From Roseobacter sp. (lineage in GTDB: Bacteria > Pseudomonadota > Alphaproteobacteria > Rhodobacterales > Rhodobacteraceae): DNA of 64,000 bases. Shown here piece after piece: positions 55,122 through 62,692 of the stretch. The notes under the pieces are model-generated. The model was not told where the DNA came from and ran no database searches. It saw only the letters and a program-made list of their open reading frames with translations. The position numbers and the translations under genes are program-made. The stretch lies in the NCBI GenBank assembly GCA_015665415.1, contig JADFAE010000010.1, forward strand, positions 452,675-516,674, given 5' to 3'. Numbering within the stretch: the stretch's first letter is position 1; every line of letters begins with the position of its first letter.

Positions 55122-55158
55122 ACGACTGAAAGCAGATACTTTTTAAGGCGCAGGCCAA

Positions 55159-56301
55159 ATGGCATCAATGGATAACCGCGTTCCCGTCACCTTGTTGACG
55201 GGGTTCTTGGGAGCGGGAAAGACAACGCTGCTCAACCACCTGATCCGGGATCCGGAGGCCGGGCGAATTGCTGTTATCATGAATGAATTCGGGGATGTGG
55301 GGCTCGATCACGACTTGATCGAGGAAGCAACCGAGGAAACCGTATTACTGCAATCCGGGTGCCTGTGCTGTGCGATCCTGAGCGATCTCGGCAAAACGCT
55401 AGGGGCTTTGATCGACAAACGTGCTGCGGGAAAGGTCGATTTCGACCGGGTTGTGATTGAAACCAGCGGCATCGCCGATCCGGGCCCAATCGTCCACACG
55501 CTTGCGACGGACTATCAGATCGCCCAGGCGTATCGGCTAGACGGTGTGGTGACACTGGCCGATGCGGCAACGGGGATGAAAACGCTCGATCAGCAGTTCG
55601 AAGCGGTTCATCAGGTCGCTATGGCCGACGTGCTGATCCTGTCAAAAACAGATCTTGTCGAACCCTTTGATCTGTCCCGGTTTGAGACCCGGCTACAAGG
55701 CATCAATGCCACGGCTCGGCGCATCTATGCCGATCATGGAAGCGTCCCATTGGGGGTGCTTTTTGGCCTGTCCGCCATGCAGACAGACGTGACATCATCG
55801 GAGGTGGACAATTGGCTGGGGCTGGCCGCGCAAATGGCCAAGCCCGATCCATTGGCTGGGCTTTCCGGCTTCTCAGCCCAGCCTGCAACGCCTGCCACCT
55901 TCAGCCCCTCGGTGCCAGTGGCCCATCATGATCACCGGATCAATTCCGCATCCATCGAAGTAACAGAACCAATTCCGGCGGATGTTTTTGACTTCTGGCT
56001 GGATACGCTGATCGCGCTCAAGGGCCCGAATATCTTGCGGATGAAGGGTATTTTGCATGTAGAAGGGCTGCAGTACCCATTTGTCTTTCACGGGGTGCAG
56101 CACATCTTTGAAGCACCCGTACCAATAAAGAGCTGGTCGGGCGAGGACACAACCAGCCGTGTCGTTGTGATCGCACGCGACATGGAGCAGGCGGATCTGC
56201 AGGCGAGCCTGGAAATGCTCTTGCTGCAACCCAAAGACGACGCCGGATCAGAAGACCTGCCCGGCGGCATGATGGTCGAGACCATCGATATGCCGTTCTG
56301 A
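55159..56301 (+). CDS. COG0523 GTPase of the zinc-starvation cluster
   Basis: G3E GTPase of 380 aa; AAGG precedes the ATG, a second ATG lies 9 bases later. Walker A GAGKTT at ~20, CxCC (SGCLCCAI) at ~70, [13 protein letters not shown] at ~98, SKTDLVEP at ~160 and a full CobW_C domain ([13 protein letters not shown] to QLxxxx end). His-rich HHDHR near 255 is a typical metal-storage stretch of zinc-linked members (YeiR/ZigA/ZagA-like). Expected role: delivering scarce Zn2+ to client enzymes, which may include the cluster products. Confidence 0.92.
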   Translation: MASMDNRVPVTLLTGFLGAGKTTLLNHLIRDPEAGRIAVIMNEFGDVGLDHDLIEEATEETVLLQSGCLCCAILSDLGKTLGALIDKRAAGKVDFDRVVIETSGIADPGPIVHTLATDYQIAQAYRLDGVVTLADAATGMKTLDQQFEAVHQVAMADVLILSKTDLVEPFDLSRFETRLQGINATARRIYADHGSVPLGVLFGLSAMQTDVTSSEVDNWLGLAAQMAKPDPLAGLSGFSAQPATPATFSPSVPVAHHDHRINSASIEVTEPIPADVFDFWLDTLIALKGPNILRMKGILHVEGLQYPFVFHGVQHIFEAPVPIKSWSGEDTTSRVVVIARDMEQADLQASLEMLLLQPKDDAGSEDLPGGMMVETIDMPF

Positions 56302-56304
56302 GCC

Positions 56305-56613
56305 ATGCCGAGCTGCTGTTCCCAGTCAAAGCGCCCAATTGCGCCACAGATCAGCCGCGACCCGATCGGCGCCCTTGCTGTCTGGCTATTGATCCTGCCT
56401 GTGCGTGGCTATCGCCTGTTACTGTCACCCTGGCTGGGTCATGCCTGCCGGTTTCGACCCACCTGTTCCGCCTATGCCATGGAGGCGCTGGAGACACATG
56501 GACCGCTGCGCGGGACCTGGTTGACGCTCTGGCGCCTTGCCCGCTGTAACCCCTGGGGAGGCAGCGGCTACGATCCGGTGCCCTGCCCCCGCGAAAGAAA
56601 GACTTCAAAGTGA
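56305..56613 (+). CDS. yidD: Membrane protein insertion efficiency factor YidD
   Basis: YidD/UPF0161 protein of 102 aa. Core [31 protein letters not shown] and [14 protein letters not shown] is the classic signature, with conserved CRFxPTCSxY cysteines and an amphipathic N-terminal helix at the membrane. It assists YidC-dependent insertion. Normal context is rpmH-rnpA-yidC; here it follows the COG0523 stop by 3 bases and overlaps thrS (GTGA). Confidence 0.92.
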   Translation: MPSCCSQSKRPIAPQISRDPIGALAVWLLILPVRGYRLLLSPWLGHACRFRPTCSAYAMEALETHGPLRGTWLTLWRLARCNPWGGSGYDPVPCPRERKTSK

Positions 56614-58532
56614 TCACCATTAGCCTGCCCGATGGCGCGACCCGTGCGCTTGACCCTGCCAGCACTGCCGCCGATCTTGCCGCCTCCATCAGCCCCAGTC
56701 TCGCCAAGCGCACGGTGGCTGCGGTCGTTAACGGCCAGGTGAGCGATCTGTCTGCGCCCTTACCCGATGGGGCAGCGGTAGAACTGATGTCGCGCGATGA
56801 TCCGCGTGCACTGGGGCTGATCCGTCATGATCTGGCCCATATTCTGGCCGAAGCCGTCCAGGCGCTTTGGCCCGGCACCAAAACGGCCATTGGCCCCGCT
56901 ATCGAGCATGGGTTCTACTATGATTTCGAACGCGACACGCCGTTTACGCCTGAGGATCTGCCCATCATTGAGAAAAAGATGCGCCAGATCATTGCCAGCA
57001 AAACGCCCTTCACCTGCGAAGAATGGAACCGCGAGCAGGCTCAGCAGCACTTTGAAGCCGTCGGGGAGCCCTACAAGCTGGCGCTGCTTGACGCGATCCC
57101 TGAGGGCGAGGCGGTCAAGGTCTATCGCCAAGGGGATTGGCTGGATCTGTGTCGGGGGCCGCATATGCGCAGCACCGGTGATGTGGGCAGCGCCTTTAAG
57201 CTGACCCGTGTGGCGGGGGCCTATTGGCGGGGTGACAGCAATAACCAGATGCTCAGCCGCATCTATGGTGTTGCCTTTGCCGACAAAGCTGCGCTTGACG
57301 GCCATATGACGATGATGGCCGAAGCCGAGAAACGCGATCACCGCAGGCTGGGCCGCGAAATGAACCTATTTCACTTTGAGGAGGTCGCGCCCGGCTCTGT
57401 CTTCTGGCACGCCAAGGGCTGGCGATTGTTTCAGACGCTGATCGGTTATATGCGCGATCGTCAGGAAGAGGCAGGTTACATCGAGGTCAACTCCCCAGAC
57501 ATCATGGATCGTGCGCTTTGGGAAACCTCCGGCCATTGGCAAAACTATCGACAGAACATGTTCCTGGCTAAGACCGAGGACGACCGCGACTACGCCCTGA
57601 AACCGATGAATTGCCCTGGCCATATGCTGATCTACGGGCAAGGTACCAAGAGCTATCGCGATCTGCCGCTAAAAATCGCCGAATTCGGAAAGGTGCATCG
57701 CTACGAGCCCTCGGGTGCTTTGCATGGGCTGCTGCGCGTGCGCAGCTTCACCCAGGATGACGCCCATATCTATTGCACACCCGATCAGCTGACTGAGGAG
57801 TGCCTGAAGGTCAACGATTTGGTCCTGTCCATCTACCGCGATTTCGGATTTGACGACGTGCGGATCAAACTGTCGACCCGCCCCGAAAACCGCATTGGCG
57901 ACGATGACAGCTGGGATCGCGCAGAGGAGGCACTGCGCACAGCCCTGGATCAAGCGGGGCACCCCTATACGATCTTTGAGGGCGAAGGCGCGTTTTACGG
58001 GCCGAAACTGGAATATGTCCTGCGCGACGCCATCGGGCGGGATTGGCAATGCGGGACGCTTCAGGTGGACTTCAACCTGCCGGAACGGTTCGGCACCACC
58101 TATGTTGCCCCTTCGGGCGACAAACTGGCGCCGGTCATGTTGCACCGGGCGCTCTTTGGCTCGCTGGAGCGGTTCACCGGTATTTTGATCGAACACCACT
58201 CAGGGCACCTGCCTCTATGGCTGGCACCAGTGCAGGCGGTTGTGGCAACGGTGACAAGTGCGGCAGACGGTTGGGCCACAGAGGTCGCTGGAGCGTTGAA
58301 AGCCGCGGGGCTGCGGGTAGAGACCGATCTGCGCAACGAAAAGATCGGCTACAAAGTGCGAGAACACGCTGTGCAGAAGGTCCCGGTGCAGATCGCGCTT
58401 GGCGGGCGGGAGGCCGAAGAACGCAGCGTGACCATCCGCCGCCACGGGACCGACAAAACCCAGACTCTGTCAATGGAGGAAGCCGTGCAGGCACTGGCAG
58501 CAGAGGCGCAATCCCCCAGTCGGCAAGGCTGA
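56610..58532 (+). CDS. thrS: Threonyl-tRNA synthetase
   Basis: Class II synthetase, 640 aa, starting with GTG that overlaps the yidD stop. N-terminal TGS domain ([14 protein letters not shown]), editing domain ([17 protein letters not shown] with HxxxH, and CRGPH), catalytic core and the anticodon domain at the end. Zn ligands of the active site are all kept (MNCPGHM Cys, DDAHIYC His, MLHRALFGS His), so it is not a zinc-free form. ThrRS paralogues occur in COG0523/Zur clusters; whether another copy exists elsewhere cannot be seen. Confidence 0.95.
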   Translation: MITISLPDGATRALDPASTAADLAASISPSLAKRTVAAVVNGQVSDLSAPLPDGAAVELMSRDDPRALGLIRHDLAHILAEAVQALWPGTKTAIGPAIEHGFYYDFERDTPFTPEDLPIIEKKMRQIIASKTPFTCEEWNREQAQQHFEAVGEPYKLALLDAIPEGEAVKVYRQGDWLDLCRGPHMRSTGDVGSAFKLTRVAGAYWRGDSNNQMLSRIYGVAFADKAALDGHMTMMAEAEKRDHRRLGREMNLFHFEEVAPGSVFWHAKGWRLFQTLIGYMRDRQEEAGYIEVNSPDIMDRALWETSGHWQNYRQNMFLAKTEDDRDYALKPMNCPGHMLIYGQGTKSYRDLPLKIAEFGKVHRYEPSGALHGLLRVRSFTQDDAHIYCTPDQLTEECLKVNDLVLSIYRDFGFDDVRIKLSTRPENRIGDDDSWDRAEEALRTALDQAGHPYTIFEGEGAFYGPKLEYVLRDAIGRDWQCGTLQVDFNLPERFGTTYVAPSGDKLAPVMLHRALFGSLERFTGILIEHHSGHLPLWLAPVQAVVATVTSAADGWATEVAGALKAAGLRVETDLRNEKIGYKVREHAVQKVPVQIALGGREAEERSVTIRRHGTDKTQTLSMEEAVQALAAEAQSPSRQG

Positions 58533-58607
58533 TGGCGGCGCTCGGTCAAAAGGTTCCGAGCCCTCTGCAAACGCGACCCATTGGAATAGACGAAAAAGGA
58601 ACATCTA

Positions 58608-59114
58608 TTGCAAATCACCCAAGACGAAATCCAACAAGCTCTCAATACCTGGGGCAACGGAAAAATCAATATTTCCAACGCATTCGAGGAAGGCGGCATC
58701 GAAGCTGCCCGCGAAGTCGCTTCTGCCAATATCGACAGCTATTATGGCTACGACCTTGGGCCGGTCCTGTTTAAGCCGACCATGGCCAGTGGTGAACAGA
58801 CCTTCCGTCCGACCAAGGCGGGGGCCCTGGCCTATTTCTGTGGACACTCCAAAGAATACCCGCTCGACAACGGCTTTGCGATCATGGGCTGGCGCGCGAT
58901 GGAAAGCTTCCCCTCGGCCAGCTTCATTCAGGGCGATGTCGCGATGTGGATGGGCTGGGTCAAACTGACCCACTCGGACGGGTCGGTCACCACGGTCGAC
59001 AAGAGCTTTGGCTACAAGAAGGACGAAACCGGTACGCTACGGATCGTTCTGCACCACTCCTCGCTGCCCTACCAGCCGCCGGGACTGCCCCTGAAAACAG
59101 GGACCCTCAAATGA
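58608..59114 (+). CDS. Iota-class carbonic anhydrase (COG4337-like)
   Basis: SnoaL/CaMKII-association-like alpha+beta protein of 168 aa. TTG start with AAAGGA 7 bases before; no ATG nearby fits. It matches the iota-carbonic-anhydrase pattern: YGYDLGPVLFKPT, DNGFAIMGW, KSFGYKKDETG and the hallmark LRIVLHHSSLPYQ near the C-terminus. No signal peptide, so cytoplasmic, whereas many relatives are exported. The family hydrates CO2, and some members were shown to act without metal. Its place in a zinc-starvation operon, coupled to DUF1826, suggests a stand-in for zinc-requiring carbonic anhydrase. Identification is from motif recall. Confidence 0.8.
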   Translation: MQITQDEIQQALNTWGNGKINISNAFEEGGIEAAREVASANIDSYYGYDLGPVLFKPTMASGEQTFRPTKAGALAYFCGHSKEYPLDNGFAIMGWRAMESFPSASFIQGDVAMWMGWVKLTHSDGSVTTVDKSFGYKKDETGTLRIVLHHSSLPYQPPGLPLKTGTLK

Positions 59115-59758
59115 TCCTCGACAAAGCCCCTGCACTCGATGATTGCATGGCTTTTGCATCCACACCTGGCAGCCTGACTGCCATTCATCAGCCAAACTGT
59201 GCTGCAACGGTCTGGCAGCGTAAACCGCTGCCGCGCTTCCAGGAATGGATCGATGGGTTGCCGCCCGATCAATTGCCAAAGGCGCGGATGATCTTGCGGC
59301 CAGAGGCTGTCTGTGACGCGCTGATCGATATCAGCCAACAGTGCGGGACGCCGGATTGTTCAGAGCGCAACCTCTTGATCGAAGATGCCTCTGCGCTGGC
59401 ATCCATTTTTGCAAGCGTCATGAACAACGCATATCTGAGGTTGCGATTTGACGTGATCAACTCCAATGCCTGCCGTAAATTCCATGTCGATGCTGTGAAA
59501 GCCCGGCTGGTCTGCACCTATCGTGGCACTGGTACGCAGTATGGCCTTTCTGAGGACGGCCATAATCCCGAGCAAATCATGACTGTGCCGACCGGATCTC
59601 CGACCATCCTGCGCGGCACAGGCTGGCCCGAAACTCCGCTTTCGGGCCTGTTGCATCGGTCTCCCCCGATTGCCGACACCGGCGAAACGCGGCTGCTGCT
59701 GGTGCTCGACCCGATTGAGGATCCGGAGAAAGAGGCCAAAACCGCATATATACATTGA
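59111..59758 (+). CDS. DUF1826 family protein
   Basis: DUF1826 protein of 215 aa; ATG overlaps the carbonic-anhydrase stop (ATGA). Conserved features are LRLRFDVINSNACRKFHVDAVKARLVCTYRGTGTQY with a His-x-Asp pair, and HRSPPI, LLLVLDP. Gene neighbourhood studies place DUF1826 with COG0523 and Zur, and its function is unknown; the HxD and Cys residues look like a metal site as in cupin/2OG-type folds (inference). Last recognisable gene of the cluster. Confidence 0.85.
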   Translation: MILDKAPALDDCMAFASTPGSLTAIHQPNCAATVWQRKPLPRFQEWIDGLPPDQLPKARMILRPEAVCDALIDISQQCGTPDCSERNLLIEDASALASIFASVMNNAYLRLRFDVINSNACRKFHVDAVKARLVCTYRGTGTQYGLSEDGHNPEQIMTVPTGSPTILRGTGWPETPLSGLLHRSPPIADTGETRLLLVLDPIEDPEKEAKTAYIH

Positions 59759-59770
59759 ATTGTGCCCCCT

Positions 59771-59950
59771 ATGAACCAATACCACGCCCAGAAGGTCGCT
59801 AATTTCACGCTTAAACCAGGCGATGTAACTCGAAAACATTGGGAGAGCATCGCGAAAGATGCGGGGTTAAATGCCCGTGGTCTGCGTCTGCGCGTGCAGG
59901 AGCTCGCTGGGGCAATAATGAATTCCAAGTCCGCAGCCACTGAGACGGTT
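59771..59950 (+). pseudogene. HipA-like C-terminal remnant
   Basis: A frame reading KVANFTLKPGDVTRKHWES then IAKDAGLNARGLRLRVQEL resembles the C-terminal helices of HipA-type kinases (DVTRKHW...A...GL). The kinase core is absent and the frame degrades right after MNSKSAATET. Together with the HTH gene at 61.1-61.4 kb it may be debris of a hipBA module. Confidence 0.42.
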
Positions 59951-59969
59951 GGCAGCTTACGCTGCTGTG

Positions 59970-60542
59970 ATGACCGCGTTGACACCTGCTGGTGTTATCG
60001 AAGCAACCTGGCGTGGTGCACAGGTTGCTACACGATACGCCCAAACAACATACCCCGATGACCTACGTCGAGACGTCCAGAGAGATCTGAAACTACCAAT
60101 GGAATTGGTGCGATCATTGGGAGGTGTCTCATTACCTTGGCACGAAAGAGCTGCTTTCAATATTTATCTTGCTGCACCCGATTTTTCATACATCAACAAA
60201 CAAGAATTGGATGAAGCGGTATCCGCTTTGGAATATCATAATTTTAATGTGCGACGACCTATTCAAGAGAACGGTGAAGTTGCTCGTCCAGCCGACATCC
60301 ACACGCTCCGTGAGGTCTACAATAAAGACATCGCTCTGCTTGAAGCGTGTGACGTTGTTTTTGCGGTGCCTTTGGAAAAGGACCCTGGCACATTGGTCGA
60401 AGTTGGCTACGCACTGAAATCCAATACTCCAGTAATCACTTACGACCCACGAGGTGAAAACAAGAACACCATGGTAATGGCGGGTATGCGCAGAAAGCCG
60501 TCGCTGCAAAAATGCGAACCGTCTTCGCCCTTCGGAACCTGA
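59970..60542 (+). pseudogene. Nucleoside 2-deoxyribosyltransferase-like protein, probably degenerate
   Basis: 190-codon frame. The part FNIYLAAPDFSYINKQELDEA ends at residue ~85, and VFAVPLEKDPGTLVEVGYAL near residue 145 is the NDT signature (D-x-GT-xxE-GxA with the catalytic Glu). The N-terminal 65 residues are helical and of unknown type. No ribosome-binding site is seen, and after NKNTMVMAGM the expected C-terminal helix is replaced by an unrelated tail, so the gene is likely broken at both ends. NDT-like N-glycosidases serve as effectors in retron and related defence systems, which fits the neighbourhood; no reverse transcriptase is present. Confidence 0.6.
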
Positions 60543-60703
60543 TCGGTCCAAAGCAGCCTTCAAGCTAGTGCCGCAACGCGGTGGTGCAATTTTCGCACTG
60601 CTGCCGTTGGTCTACAGTGCTGAATTTGTAACCGCTGAATAGCAACAGAGCGGAAGAATTCGGTCAATTAGTATAAGGTGGTTAACTGGGTGGTTCTCTC
60701 AAA

Positions 60704-61024
60704 CTAGGTACCTAGTAGAGTCCGTCCATCAAGACGCCGAACACCTGCTGGAAAAAGCAATTGCTCAAGCCACTGAATGGCAGCACCACGCTCGCGACAA
60801 ACAGTGAAGAAAGCGCGCTGTTCAGCCCGTGTAAGCGCAACGAAGAATACGCTAAGGTCCTCCCTTGCGTTTGGTCTCAAGCTCCACCAAGTCTGGTTGT
60901 CCAAGCCGTAAAAAATCATCGTGTGGAACTCTAGACCTTTGCTCTTGTGAATGGTCATGAGCGGGACCTGACCTTTACCCTCGAATTCATCCAGAACAGC
61001 ATTCCAGTTGTCAGCAATAAGCAC
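60704..61024 (-). pseudogene. UvrD-type helicase C-terminal remnant (possibly GajB-like)
   Basis: Reads VPLMTIHKSKGLEFHTMIFYG and DLSVFFVALTRAEQRAFFTVC, helicase motifs V and VI of UvrD/PcrA-like enzymes, ending LEQLLFPAGV. Motifs I-IV are missing, and the frame starts abruptly at 61024. The W-W-S and FFTxC features recall the GajB helicase of the Gabija defence system; this is only a hint. Confidence 0.7.
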
Positions 61025-61059
61025 GCGCTTTCATTTAGGGTCCAATGTTGGCAGATTGT

Positions 61060-61365
61060 TCACTCCTGAGTTGGAAACGGTCCCTTAGCTCCTTCTGGAC
61101 GAACGAAGCCGACCACAAAACCAAATGGCTTTCCAATCTTGTTCAAGGTCTCAAGTGTCGGGTTGGATGTGCCCTTCTCTAGCTCCAACACTTGTTTTCT
61201 CGTCAAGCCAAAGTAGCCCGCAAACTCAGCCTGGGTCAGCCCAAGTGAATCCCGGATTTCGCGCACAGCACTGGGCAGTCTCAAGTTACCTGTGTGAGCC
61301 GCGATAGTAACATCATGCCGACGCGCATGTTTCTCACTACGTGTCAGTTTACGTTTTTTTGGCAT
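61060..61365 (-). CDS. HipB-like HTH protein
   Basis: XRE/HipB-type DNA-binding protein of 101 aa. A basic N-terminal arm (MPKKRKLTRSEKHARRH) precedes LRLPSAVREIRDSLGLTQAEFAGYFGLTRKQV, an HTH typical of antitoxin regulators; ENGTSNPT-type ending (LEKGTSNPTLETLNKI). Its start lies 2 bases after the stop of a 66-aa gene, so both are one operon. No intact toxin partner follows; a helicase relic starts 36 bases downstream. Confidence 0.82.
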   Translation of the reverse strand: MPKKRKLTRSEKHARRHDVTIAAHTGNLRLPSAVREIRDSLGLTQAEFAGYFGLTRKQVLELEKGTSNPTLETLNKIGKPFGFVVGFVRPEGAKGPFPTQE

Positions 61366-61367
61366 AG

Positions 61368-61568
61368 TCAGATATCAATCAGTGCAGCGCCATAGCGTTC
61401 CTTCAAGGAACGAATGAACGTGATTTCAGGCTCGGCTAGCTTGCGCCGGTTGATATGCCGCCAGCTGCGCTCATAGATCTGAAGTGCGTCCTGTTCATCT
61501 ATCTCACCCTGCTGCTTGCGAAACCAGCACTGCGCCTGAAGCTGAGGATAGTCCGAAATTTCGATCAT
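61368..61568 (-). CDS. Small protein upstream of the HipB-like gene
   Basis: 66 aa, with GGAGA 7 bases before the ATG at 61568. Sequence features: QCWFRKQQGEIDEQDALQIY and ERSWRHINRRKLAEPEITFI; I recall similar YERxWRHVD small proteins in other Proteobacteria linked to antitoxin-type regulators. No function known. Coupled closely to the HTH gene. Confidence 0.6.
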   Translation of the reverse strand: MIEISDYPQLQAQCWFRKQQGEIDEQDALQIYERSWRHINRRKLAEPEITFIRSLKERYGAALIDI

Positions 61569-61960
61569 CATCACTTCTCCATTCTAGCTACCAGAATGGA
61601 TATTAGGCTCAGCATGGGGGTAGAGAAAGCCTCGAATAATAAGTGCCATCGAAGGGTCACTTTTTAAAGAGATTGGCAGCAATGAGTGCCTGTTCAACGG
61701 TACATTTGGGCTCTTTGCCCAGATCGAACCCTAAGTGCGACTGCCTTCGAAGTCATCGTTCTGGATGTCGAGCTTTGCAAAGGCCTCAGGTGTCAAACAA
61801 GATCTGCCCCCACAGCGAAAGCCGCTGCCTTGCTGAGCAATAAAAGGAGTTTGCACTTCTCAGCCAGAATACTCAGAGGCGATCCCCCCGTATCAACTGT
61901 TTCTCCTGGTGTCCTCTTCCCTTTGAGCCCTTCCGGCGGTCATGCCAGTGTTCGGTAGTA
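61569..61960. other. Gap, no gene seen
   Basis: About 390 bases. Short frames exist on the plus strand but have no family pattern or good start sites. Probably eroded sequence of the mobile region. Confidence 0.4.
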
Positions 61961-62170
61961 TCAGTCTGCTGCACCTACCATTGAGACCTCAAAGTACTTC
62001 AACACGGTGGCTAGAAGATGGGTGTGATTACCATCAACTGCTTCTGAAAGAAATTCTTGAATATCTGCCTGAGATACCTGTGACTGTCTGGCGGCCCTTT
62101 GACACCGGGCGAGTATATCGAATGCGTTGTCGCTACAGGTGGTCAAGTCGATTTGTGCCATCTTCTTCAT
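61961..62170 (-). CDS. Small hypothetical protein
   Basis: 69-codon frame beginning MKKMAQIDLTTCSDNAFDIL with GGGGAA 6 bases upstream and a helical, balanced composition (ADIQEFLSEAVDGNHTHLLA). Not recognised. Real coding is suggested only by the start site and composition. Confidence 0.4.
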   Translation of the reverse strand: MKKMAQIDLTTCSDNAFDILARCQRAARQSQVSQADIQEFLSEAVDGNHTHLLATVLKYFEVSMVGAAD

Positions 62171-62692
62171 GCATGGTTCCCCTTATGCATCTGCTTGTGA
62201 ACACTTTTCTATCACTGGAATGTTTCGCTGAGATTTAGAGAACCATGAAGGTGAAGATAGACCGCTAGTCGATCACAAGAAGGTTTTCGTGTTCGAAGAG
62301 GAATTGGCGGCTTGTGACAGCACTATTCAACAGGGGCGGAAAGCGGAAGTTCGCTGCAATTGCATCCCGACAAGATCTCAAAGGCGGTAGCAGTCATTCA
62401 AATGCGCAAGCGTCCAAGCTTTTCTGCGGGCGCAAAAGATGGTTTACCCTTCAGGGAACCGGACTTTCTGTGCGGGTGCGAGGCGTTTGATTCCACCGAT
62501 TGATCGCGCGATCCACAGGCATTCTGGTACCACAAGCGCCATGCGACGTGGCACAAGCTTGGCAGGACCTATCGATAAATATGGATAAGTCGATCACGAC
62601 CGTGTATCCGATTCACTCCAGAAACGTTGACGTTCTTTGCGGTTTATGTGGTTGTGCGTGGGAGCGCTTTGCGTTTCGGTTCGGTAAAAGGC
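62171..62692. other. Gap, no gene seen
   Basis: About 520 bases without a recognisable gene on either strand. Must contain the promoter of the STAND gene at the right end. Confidence 0.4.

Noticed and set aside
59970..60542. Retron defence system based on the NDT-like protein
   Set aside because: No reverse transcriptase or msr/msd-like region nearby and the NDT frame looks broken.
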